A stretch of DNA of 64,000 nucleotides from Lucifuga dentata (taxonomy: Eukaryota > Chordata > Actinopteri > Ophidiiformes > Bythitidae). The stretch lies in the NCBI GenBank assembly GCA_014773175.1, contig VXCM01000760.1:1-64000 (forward strand), written 5' to 3'. The notes under the pieces were generated by a model, which worked only from the letters and a program-made list of their open reading frames with translations, made no database searches and was not told the DNA's origin. The translations under genes were made by a program, and so were the position numbers. This document shows, piece after piece, positions 1-11,752 of the stretch; position 1 is the first letter of the stretch; each line of letters opens with the position of its first letter.

Positions 1-64
1 GGAGGCAGATGATTCGCTGTGGTGACCCCTGAAGGGAAAGCCGAAAGGAAAAGAAGAAGAACAA
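1..64 (+). repeat. Tail of a dispersed teleost repeat, cut by window edge
   Basis: The first bases read like the GATTCGCTGTGGTGACCCC tail followed by a GAA-rich run. From memory, this tail recurs at the 3' ends of a teleost dispersed repeat, probably a LINE. Only the end is in the window, so the family cannot be fixed. Confidence 0.4.
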
Positions 65-1130
65 ACTATGTTCAAGTCTGACATACAATATTGAAACCTT
101 ACTTTTCAAACCTGATAATTATGCAGGATGTTCAATCTTAATTCTGAGTTTGGATAAATAATCACTTAAAAAAAACTTAGTGTACTGGAATAGATAAAAC
201 AATGTAGAGGAGTAAAATCTTCTGATCTTTTCAATGTCGTTACTGTTTCCTGACTTATAGGAGCTATTAATTGTTGCTTGACTGTTTGGATTGTATTTCT
301 CCATACAGTAGCTGTTGGTTCTCCTGTACACAGGACACTGCGCCGTTGAGCTGTGTTTGTCAAAAGGATCATGATTATATAACACCTTCCTGAGCAAACA
401 CAGATTTAGATGTATCCAAGCAACCAATGAACAGCTTAAAAGTTTCCCGGAATGATGAAGCTGTGTTCTCCCTAAATTACAGGGGAAAAACTCGAAACCT
501 GTCACACTAAATGAACCTGAGTTGCAATTAAAACGCTGTATACATGCATGTCACATGTGCGTAAACACGCATGCAGCCATTACTGACAGTTTGCGCATTC
601 TGGTGGCGACGCAGCAGCAGTTCCGGCACTTTAGTATCAGGTGAATATTTACCGTGGATCAGCTACTGTGGAAACATGAGCAAAGATAGCAGACATTTAT
701 GAGTAAACGCGGCTGCTGGAGAAGCTGCTGCAGTGGAGCTGAGCGCTTGCGCTAAAAACCGATATTATGTAAATAAGATAACGGGGCTATAAACATGTGC
801 GTTGCCATTACACTGTCATCATATATTTGGCTTTCTTATAGTTTACATACATGTGACGCAGCTATGAAAATTGAGAATTTTAGTGGTCGGATATCTTGGG
901 TGAGAATAAGCCGTATAGGCCCTAAAAACGCTCCGCCCGCACTGACGCTACAAGTTAATTCTCGGATTTAGTCTACTGGATTTCAAGTGAAGGAGGGCTT
1001 GAAGTTGAACCCGCCCTCACAGGTCTTCATTTATCGTGCCCGCCTACGCGGGAGAGGACACGTAAATGAACGAGCAGCTCATTTTAATGCCCGGTGCCGC
1101 TGAGCTCAGCAGAGAGAATCGGCAATCATG
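65..1130. other. Intergenic DNA upstream of esyt1
   Basis: No coding exon is recognisable on either strand; the short open frames here lack codon structure or homology. A TATA-like CTATAAAC lies near 787 and a CTCCGCCC-like GC box near 930. Both are far from the esyt1 start codon, and either could be chance or an upstream promoter element. Confidence 0.5.
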
Positions 1131-1276
1131 ATTTAACCAATCGAAGGCAGCGCAGTTATCTCTGATCTCTCGATGATTTCTAAAGTGTGACGGTGTTTAA
1201 TCGACTCAGTCGCTTGCAGAAGCAGAGAAGCTGAGGGCCAAGCCGAAACAGTGAAGTCAGAGCTAGAGATCTTGCG
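1131..1276 (+). promoter_or_regulatory. esyt1: Proximal promoter / 5' UTR of esyt1
   Basis: A CCAAT pentamer lies at 1137-1141, about 140 bases before the start codon at 1277. No TATA box is in the right place. Transcription probably begins between about 1180 and 1240, giving a short unspliced 5' UTR. The exact start cannot be read from sequence. Confidence 0.45.
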
Positions 1277-1669
1277 ATGCCATCCTCGGATGCAGACCCG
1301 GGCATGAGCAGAGAGGAGGCAGCCGTGGACCCGGCCTCACCGAGCCGGCCACCCGGTCANGACCCGGGCATGAGCAGAGAGGAGGCAGCCGTGGACCCGG
1401 CCTCACCGAGCCGGCCACCCGGTCAACGCGCTGTGACCGTTCTGTGGTCCTTCGGGAAATACCTGGGAGCGCTTCTGCCGGTGTATCTGGCCGGATACTT
1501 TGGCTTCAGCATCTGCGTGGTCCTGTTCGGGCTGATGATCTACGTGGGATGGAAACACAGTCGACTGGAGAAAGTGATGCGGCTTAAGTCTGCCATGTAC
1601 CTTCTGGAGAACGAGAGGGAATTCACCACTGAAAAGGTCCTCCGAGCCAAAAGGGATTTGCCTCCGTGG
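1277..1669 (+). other. esyt1: esyt1 exon 1: N-terminal tail and ER membrane hairpin
   Basis: After an acidic, proline-rich start, residues about 33-70 (corrected numbering) are hydrophobic, from AVTVLW to GLMIYVGW, with a Pro-Val-Tyr-Leu-Ala-Gly turn in the middle. E-Syts are known to insert such a hairpin into the ER membrane with both ends in the cytosol. The exon then encodes a basic helical stretch and ends on the conserved Pro-Pro-Trp. It contains an exact 65-base duplication around the N at 1360, which is most likely artificial. Confidence 0.9.
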
Positions 1670-2331
1670 GTAAGGAGAACACTACTCTCGGATCATTCTG
1701 CACTTTGTCACGTGTCACATGTCGAGGATGCACCTGAGCGCTTCTTGTCAGCTTCCCTGCATCACTCATGAATAATGATAGTGTTTACACGCATCTTACT
1801 CATTAATTTGCACATTTTGTTTGGATAGTTGATACCTCTGGATTTGAACACACCATACAGACACACAGTATTTCTCCTTGGCAAGCAACACAAATACCTA
1901 TATGAATGTCCTTTTTGTTCATTGTGTTTTCTCCTGTCCCTGGGCAGGCCTATATTTGGACATTCCTAATGTGCAGTGCTCCAGGAACTAATCTGAGCTG
2001 CTGCCACACTGAGGAATGTGAATTAACATGATGCCAGATGAGGTTTTATGGCTGACCGTTGAAACTGTTGGCACTGAAATGACATTGATGTTAGGAAAAA
2101 CTTAATGAAAATGCATATCTACTAAAACAGCTGAACATTAAGAGAATTTATTTAGCAAATGGAGATGTTAGGTACTCTGTGTTTCCTCTTATAGTTTGTC
2201 AGCTACTGTTGACCTTATCTGGCTCAAAAACATGATGACTCATAAACATCTTTGAGAGCAGGAGCAGGAACAGAACTGTCATATCAGGATAAAGAGAGAG
2301 GGGAACTGTGAATGTGTGTGTGTGTGTGTGT

Positions 2332-2384
<53 letters not shown>

Positions 2385-5300
2385 CGTGTGGTTGTACTTC
2401 TTAAGAACAGAGTGGCTTAATCTTGAGATCTATGTCTCTGCGGTTTGGAGGAAAGGCCGATGTAATAATGCAGGATTGGTGGTTTCCTGAAATTCTGACA
2501 TTGAGTTAAGCCTGTGTTCACTCTGTTTTATTCAAAGTATGTTAATTAACTGATACATGTCCATTGTGTAGATGGAAAGATGGAGAGAATAGTTCAATCA
2601 AGAAGAAATATGGAAATTCCATGTGCAATCTGCTGATGCTACACTAAGAACACATTCAGAAAATAAAATACATTACAATCTTGCTCAAGTATCCTTGATG
2701 TTCCATAAATGCATTACTGCAAGAACTGTTTGATGTATTTTTAACTATCAGTTTTCAGCTTTATTCAGGGCTGTACTGTAAGCCACTTTACAGTACCCTG
2801 CCATATTTGACATAAGAGAGTTCATGCCTGATCAGTGTTACTGTCTACAGGTCAACTTTCCAGATACAGAAAAGGTGGAGTGGCTGAATAAGGTATGCTT
2901 TCTCATATTCATACATCTTTATGTTTTTGAATTAGAGGCTCATCAACTCTAAATAAATCCCCCATTAACATCCCTACTGGAACAGTAACTCACATTTAAC
3001 CTTTTTTTTTTTTAACTCTAAGTGCCCCAGATCTCTTTGCAGTCTCTGCATCTATTAGATAATCTGCATCAGATCAGAGCAGATTATCTAACAGTCAAGG
3101 AGAGTGGTAGATCATATCCCAGTCTCTCTGTCTCTGTCAGTACAGTAACCTAGCAGTGGTACAGGGCCAGCATGGATGCGAATACTCATAAAAAAAAGTG
3201 ATTTTCTGGAGGGGAAAATATAATGAACTCTGTGACAAAAGCCCAGATTGTAGGAGGGTAATCTGCTGGACTCATCTTTTACTGATCCAGCTCCCTCCTC
3301 CAGGCTTCCTGACGTGATCAGGCATAAGCAAATGTGCACCAGCCCCCCAATTTTCTCACATTTTGCTGTATTTGACAACTTGAAGTAACCTGCTGCTGAT
3401 TAAACAGAGTCAATATGTTATCTGTGAGTAACACGTGCAAAAAAGCCTATGAGGATTTGATGCATTATAGAGTGCATCACTGTTTACTGCATGTCCATAA
3501 ACATGTCATGAATAATGTATGGGACACTGACTCTGCTGTAGATTGTTAAAGCATCACCAGTCTCGTGGGAGTTTGGAGCTGGAGGTCAGAAGAACCACAC
3601 CAATTTACACTTCACATGGAAATGTTGAAGTCAACACCCATGTGAGAGTGTGTGTAGTGAAAACACAGGTGCAATGTTTTTGTTCACTCTATCATATAGA
3701 AGTGAATACGGTGCAATCTATGCATAAGAGAAATCAATACAAAAATAGAAAACATATAGTTCTTACATGTTTTTTTGTTATACCTGTTATTTTTATGGAA
3801 ATCCAAAGTGACTGATAACTGGATAACCTGGATGATTTATTGAATAAATATCCACACAATATTATTGATAGTTTAGTTAAAGTGTTTTTTACATTTCAGT
3901 TTTTGTCCTCTGTTGCAGGGAGTTTTTATTTAACCTATTTTGAAAAGCCTCTTAACCACAAAGTAAACAATCTTTGTGACTGAGGCGTGTGTATGTGTGT
4001 GTGTGTGTTTGTGTATGTGTCTATGTATTGATACGGATGTTTGTCACTTTAGTTAAATAATACTTGTTTTTTTTTTTTTACAGGAAGCGCCTTACTGTGA
4101 CTAAGCACTTGCACAAGTCATTATAGATTATATGTGCAGCTGATATATGATTTTTTTTTTTTTAAATCATCATTTTGCTTTATGTTTAATCTGCCAAAAA
4201 AAAAAACAGTGAATGACACTTTAGTCTGTTATGTAGATCCTGCAGCAGGCTTGGCCCTTTGTAGGCCAGTATCTTGAGAAGTTGATGGTGGAAACCATTG
4301 CTCCCGCCATCCGAGCATCCAGCATTCATCTGCAAACGCTCAGCTTCACAAAGGTCGACTTAGGAGACAAGGTAACTGAATATCCAACTATATAACTATA
4401 AAAGCTGTAATTTCTTGTGCAAATGATGAAGAAAACCAATGAAATTCAGAATATTTAAATGCCTAAATCTGTATGTATACAGGGCCAGACAGAGGTTGTC
4501 ATTACAGCACATGATAATCAAATGAGCATTCTTACCAGTGTGTTTTCATTACATGTTACACAGACATGCGGCTGCAGCTCGATCAGCCTTATTTGCTTTG
4601 TCTCATCGCAGCTGTTGTGTTCTCAGGCTTTGAAGGTGGTTGGTGTAAAGGCTCACACAGAACATAAGAGACAAGTTCTGTTGGATTTATACATAAGGTA
4701 ATGCATCACACCTTTTATTATGTTATTATTTCATTATGTACCATAAACATTCAAGCTATTAAGATATACATCTTCTGTTCCTGTTCTTTTTCTCGCAGCT
4801 ATGCTGGTGATGTCGAGATCAACGTGGAAATCAAAAAGTACTTTTGCAAAGCAGGAGTGAAAGGAGTCCAGGTAGAGCAAGAAATGCTGAGAGAATCTTG
4901 CATGATGTAGTCAGTCATAGGCCTGGAAATATTTCTTCTGTACTAAATGTTTCCCCTTCTAGCTCCATGGGAAGCTCCGCGTGATACTTGAGCCTCTAAT
5001 TGGAGACATACCACTTGTTGGAGCCATCACATTGTTTTTCATCCGCAGGCCTGTAAGTGCAGCATCGCTACACCAGCTCTGCTTGCATTGTAGTTTTGTA
5101 CTGCAGCGTTATTATTATCTGAAGCCTGCACTTATGCATATATCATTGCTTTTATCTGTATCATAGAAACTGGACATCAACTGGACTGGGTTGACCAATT
5201 TGTTGGACATCCCTGGGTTGAAGTGAGTCTTTATCTTAGAGCTCTAAATGGCACTGAAGGCGCGGCCACATTGATGTGTTGTATCTTTCCATCCTGTATT

Positions 5301-7106
5301 TGTTTTTTAGTTGTTTTTTTTTTTTTAACAAGGAGTGTCTGTTTGTAGAACATGGTTGAGAATGTGTCAGTCTTACCTAGATTTGTGTCTTTTTACAAGA
5401 TCAGATAACATCAGATCAACAGAATCGATGATGCTTTGTGTATCCAGTAATTCCCATACAGAGATGGACAGCAGCACTGTCAAATTTCTCTTTGATTTTG
5501 CATCGATGTGGCTGCATCCTTAGTTGGTAGAATTTTAGTTGGTAGATGTCAAACATGTAATTTTACAACTCCATGCATTTTATTAAGTATATTATGTAAG
5601 ATCAGAATGCACAGATATTCAATATAATTGTATTATGGCAAATTTTACATTATTTGCATTAAAATCTTACATAATGTACTTTTGAGAAAATACTATTAAA
5701 GCATTGTCAGAGGTGTATGTTTGTTGCTGACATATTAGTTCCCTCTGGCAATACATTTAATTAAATTTTGTCATTTTATAAAATGTAATTATATTAGCCA
5801 ATGTGATTTCACACAAAATGTCCTCAACTTCAGCCAATGGGTGCTGTCTATTGGTGATGTTGTTCAGGACCTGCATACCATGTTATTTATGCATGTTCAC
5901 ATGGTCAGCAGTAGCCTCTCTCTGTTTGTCTGTCTGTCCCACCTCTGTGTGTCCCCAAAACATCCTCGCATTCATTTTACAGTGCCATGTCGGACACTAT
6001 GATAATGGATGCAATAGCCTCCCACCTGGTGCTCCCCAACCGTCTTACTATCCCCCTGGTGGCCAACCTGCACGTTGCGCAGCTCCGCTCCCCTCTCCCA
6101 AGGGTAACTGTCTTGATAATGAATGGGCTGGAGAAATGTGGACCCACACAGACTACAGCAGACCAATCAACACATTAGCTGCAAGCAGACACGTAGCCTG
6201 AGAATTTACACCATGCAAAACTTGGACTAATGGATAGTGGATTAACTTTGGTTTTCTTTGTACGCATGCTAGGGAGTTGTGCGTATCCACTTGCTGGAGG
6301 CTGAAGACCTGACTGCCAAGGATACAGTCATCAAAGGATTAATTGATGGGAAGTCGGATCCATATGCTTTGCTGCGTGTGGGAACCCAGATCTTCACGTC
6401 TCATCATGTGGACAGCAACCTAAACCCCCAGTGGAGGGAGATGTATGAGGTGAGAGGGGAGGGAAGAAAATATACCTCTAAATGAGCTGAGAAAATCTGG
6501 GATATATGACTTTGCCTTGAATTTCAAGGCAAAGTGATTCCCAGTAAGCTGTGTGTGGATAGTTATAGCTTGGGGTTGGTAAGTTTTGCACTAAATCTTT
6601 CATAGTAAATATGCTTTGCACATTGCCTTATAACTGTTTTGAGAGATATCATCTGCTGTTGCAGAAACAGGAAGGTGCAGTTTTGGAGATAAGAAGTAGT
6701 TGCAAAAACTCACTGAAACAACTTTTTTCTCATGTGACAAGTTAATTTGAGCCAAACAACAGATACTGAATTATTAATGTCAACCTGGTCATTGTGATTC
6801 TGTTTGCATGTACTTGTGTTATTGTACCATTTGTGGCTGTATCTATATTTGTATACTTGTTGTGCGTATTGTGTATTTGTCCATTTATGTGTGTGTCAGG
6901 TGATTGTCCATGAAGTACCTGGTCAGGAGTTGGAAGTGGAAGTCTTTGACAAAGACCCAGACCAGGATGACTTCCTAGGGAGGTAGCTCATTCATTCTCG
7001 TTCATTTAATCTGTCTCTATGTGCTTCTCATGTCATTTCCATCTCTGCTAATACCACGTCGGGCCATGACACTGTCCAATTTTGAATGTCTTCTTCTCTG
7101 TTTTCA

Positions 7107-7153
<47 letters not shown>

Positions 7154-9843
7154 TCTGTCTTTTTTCAGGGCCAAGGTAGATCTTGATATTGTAAAGAAGG
7201 CGAGAGTTGTGGATGATGTGAGTAGGAATGCTTACGCTTAATTCTGAATTTTTAAACAAGATATAGTATTATTTCTTAAACAGCAAACACAAGAATACAG
7301 CTAATCTGTTGTCTACTACATTGCTTGTTTTTCTCTGGAAATATCTGAGTAAAAACTGGTATGAAGGAACATGAACAGAACTGCAGTAATCCTGTTAACA
7401 TGTGATGTTTGATCCCATGTACCTCCTCGTGATCTGCTCTTGATCTCAGCATCATCAATGCTACATTCCCATCCAGACTCTGTAATCACCCAGATGCAAA
7501 AAAACAAACAAACAAAAAAAACAAAAAACAGTGGTGTTAAGGAGACCTCTGTTTGTTCCAACAGTGGTTCAATCTGAAGGACGCCCCATCCGGCAGTGTT
7601 CACCTCAGGCTGGAATGGCTTTCTCTGCTGCCCTCTGCTGCCAGACTGAGTGAGGTGAGTCTACAGCACAGATTGTACACATAGGATTTCTGTTTTCCCT
7701 GCTAGCAGTGGAACCTAAAGATGGAGATGTCAGTTAGTCTGCCCATCCATCCAATTCCATGCTAAACAGCAAGATATTTTAAATAGCCAGATTGACCCCT
7801 TTACCTATCTAGTACCACTGGTAGGTTAAAAACTGAAACCTCGTGGCCTAGTTTCCATGAATGAACTGCTTTGGATATTCACAAGCCCAAGAGGATGAAT
7901 CCCAATACTTTTTGGTAACATCTGCAGACTTTTGCCTTTTCAGGGAAAAATTTCCACTTTATGAGTTTAAGAGACAGATTGTCATGAAAATTTTGGTCTT
8001 ACTTCTACCAGGTAATCCAGAGGAACCAGAACCTGACCAGTAAGACAGCTGATCCTCCCTCCGCTGCCATCTTGGTCATCTATCTCGATCAAGCTTACGA
8101 CCTTCCTGTACGTTTAGCACTGTTCAACTGTCTGTATGATCTATTGTGTGGCTTAGATGTTCATCTTATAACTACAGCTGTGCAATTATTCTGTTAAAGA
8201 TGAGGAAAGGCAATAAAGACCCCAGTCCTGTGGTACAGATTTCCATTCAGGATACAACTAGAGAGAGCAGGGTAAGAAAACAGACCTATTTAATTAAATA
8301 AACTCTTGGGTACAAAGATTAAAAAAAAAAATGTTTCTCCTTGACTTCCTCAGACTTGCTATGGGAACAACAACCCTGTGTGGGAGGATGCCTTTACTTT
8401 CTTCATTCAGGATCCTCGCAAACAAGACATCGACATTCAAGTAAGTCAGAGGACAAAAAAGGATTTGTCAAGCTGTAAAGATTTCACCAACAGCTTCTCC
8501 CAAGATGTTGAGCTGATTATTACACTGAGTACCTTATTGATTTTGCCTCTGGTTCAATCAATTTATCCTCTCAATCCTTGTAACTTCTTTTTAACTGCAT
8601 GCTCCTTCAGTGCTATCAACTTACCCATTTTACCATTTTATTCCATTTCTGGCTCTTTTGCTATCATGATATGTGCCTTTCCTGCTATTCTTAACTCTTG
8701 ACGCGTTCCTTTAGGTGAAGGATGATGACCGTTCTCTGTCTCTGGGGAGTCTGACAGTCCCGCTGACTCGTCTTCTGGCAAGCCCTGAGCTCACCATGGA
8801 CCAGTGGTTCCAGCTAGAGAACTCTGGGTCTGGCAGTCGCATCTACATGAAAATTGTGCTTCGGGTTGGTATTTCACACCTGCTTTGACTCTTCTTTGCG
8901 TACCCTCATGCATGTAAAGTTGTCTAGGAAATAGTGAAGGGGTATTTCAACTATTTCAACTGGACAAAGCAAATTCAACCACCATTTTGGTAAGAATCTG
9001 TTCACATGAAGTGTCTGTAAATCTTACCAGTTCCTGTGTTGCGTTGGGACTTTTCATCAAGCAAAGCAGAGATCTCAAAATTAAACTTAACCTGTGTGTT
9101 ACCATGTTGGACATAATACAGAGATTAGGGAAGATTTTGTTGGGATTTTAAAGTACTGAAACACACATAGACACATGTTTGGATCAACTCGGTTTTTAAG
9201 GAACTTTATACATTAATTCCAAACCCTTAACCCTCCCAACCACTTGGCTTAAGTCAACCCTAATGCTCAAACGTGAAACTTAACTACCCCTTTGAAAAGC
9301 AAGGGCCAGCGTCATGTGCTCTTCCTCAACAATTTTCCTTGTCTTTTTAATCTTGTGGGAATTTGTAGTCCTCATAAATACAGAAACACAAGAACACACA
9401 CAAAGATGGATCTTATTGTCAGTACTCTCTGAACCTTGATGTGATCCTCCTGGTTTCTGCTCCCTGCAGAACAATGTGATGGTTTTAATTTTGAAAGATG
9501 AGGGTGAGGGTGTCTATTCAATACAAGACCTTAAAAATAGCGCTCAGGACTGGAGTGTCCAACATTTGCTCTCCATAAACTCCTCTTTGTTTACTAGGTG
9601 TTATGGCTAAATGAGGATGCCACTCCTACAACTCCATCTCCTCACCCTTCAGCCCCTGGGTCTGAGATGGGTCCAAGGGGAATCACATCAGAACTGGGAC
9701 CAGGGGGGCTCGGTGGGTCAGCTCTATCTCAACCTGCACGACCCCAGCATACCAGCCCTGACCCGGAGTTTGCAACTGAGGTGAAAAGCTGATACCCAGA
9801 GCTGCACAGCAAAACACACACACACACATACACACACACACAN

Positions 9844-9902
<59 letters not shown>

Positions 9903-11698
9903 ACACAGAAACACACATTACAATAACATTCCTTGTCCTTGGTTTACTCCACAGGGAGTGCTGCGCATCCACCTATTGGAGGCACAAAACCTGATCGCCA
10001 AGGACAACTTCATGGGGGGCATGGTGAAGGGCAAGAGCGACCCTTATGTTAAGATCCGTGTAGCTGGTATCAACTTCCGCAGCCACACCATCAAAGAGAA
10101 CCTCAATCCCATCTGGAATGAACTCTATGAGGTAATAACTCTTTGAATGCCTGAGATATATGTCCCTACTTCACGTAATATCAAATTATTATCTTTTACT
10201 GGATTTTACATGTATAGTTCTGTTGTTCTAGGTGATTCTGACCCGGCTTCCTGGTCAGGAGGTCCAGTTTGAGTTGTTTGATAAGGACATTGATCAGGAT
10301 GACTTTCTTGGAAGGTATTTACCAATCAGCATTATAGGCAACACAGCATCTTATTATAGGAAAATGAATGAAGTTCTATTGTTGACTGAGTCCTGTCTTT
10401 GCAGGTTCAAGCTTAACCTACGGGACATCATCAGTGCACAATTCATAGACACGGTGTGTGACACATACTGTAGCTGAAATATTTTGAACACAGAAAGTGG
10501 CATTTTTTCAAGAATCATATTTATAGTCATAATATCACGCCTGTGTTTCTGTGTCTGCTGTTTCAGTGGTACACACTGCAGGACGTGAAATCAGGCCGAG
10601 TTCACCTGCTGCTGGAGTGGCTGCCCAGACTCTCTGATTTACCAAGACTGGAACAGGTCAGATATTTACTCTCTTCATGCTTTGCTTTTTAGTTTTCTTC
10701 CTTTATTTAACTCTTATTGTTTTTTTTTTGTTTGTTTTTTTTGCACTATAAAAGTCTGGTACCCCATTTTCTACTATTACTTTGTTGTTTGGGTGTAAAG
10801 GAGAGTTTAGAGGGGCAGCTGCATTTTTAAGGGGCACGTAAGAGCAAGACTCAAACTGAATTCTGAATATTATTTGGGTTTGAAGAGCATTTTCTGCTTA
10901 CTAAAAAAGCCTGGCTAAAACTCAAAACCTTCACCCTCTTCTCTGTTGCCACAGATCCTGCATTATCAGTCCCAGCAGTCCTACCAGAACAAGGTTGTCC
11001 CATCAGCTGCTGTGTTGTTTGTGTATGTGGAGCGCGCCCATGGCCTGCCGGTGAGATCATATCTACGAGTCCTTGGGGTTCCATTTGTTGTTTATCGTGA
11101 TGAATATTTTTATGCTTCAAGGACTAAAAATGTACTTGCTTTTAACAACAGTTTGTTGCTTCGTGCTCTGTTAGAGCTCAGCTGTGTTCATATAAACATA
11201 AAAGTTTTGGTTGCCGATGAAATGTGTGTTTAGTTTTCGTAGATGTTGTTGATCTTTTCGGTTCTCATCTTTCTTTGTATGGAATTTCAGTTGAAGAAGA
11301 GTGGAAAGGAGCCAAAAGTTGGGGCAGAGATCATCCTCAAAAGCTCATCTCACCGAACCAAGGTAATCATCATGACTTCCAGAGTGATAAAACTTGTTGT
11401 TTGAGAAATGTTGTAAATTTCTGCTGTTTTTTTTTTTGTTTTTGTTTTTTCTTCTCAAGGTTTGTGAGCGTTCCATATCACCACGATGGGATGAAGCTTT
11501 TCACTTTTTGGTTCGTGACCCCAGAGATGAAATGTTTACTGTCAAGGTGGGAGACACTGTTTGTGATTTGGATGTTATGGCCCTGTGTGGCTAAAACATA
11601 ACAGACAACATCAGTTATACTTCACCAAGTTATTGTATATTAAAGCTGTAATTTAATACAGTGTAGTCAGGCTGGAGATGGTAATAATCAGTCTGTAC

Positions 11699-11752
<54 letters not shown>

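Noticed and set aside
787..794. CTATAAAC as the esyt1 TATA box
   Set aside because: Nearly 490 bases before the start codon, with a better-placed CCAAT box at 1137; kept only as a possibility.
2308..2490. Cys/Val-repeat open frame
   Set aside because: It is a translated GT microsatellite; the same holds for the frames at 9683-9972.
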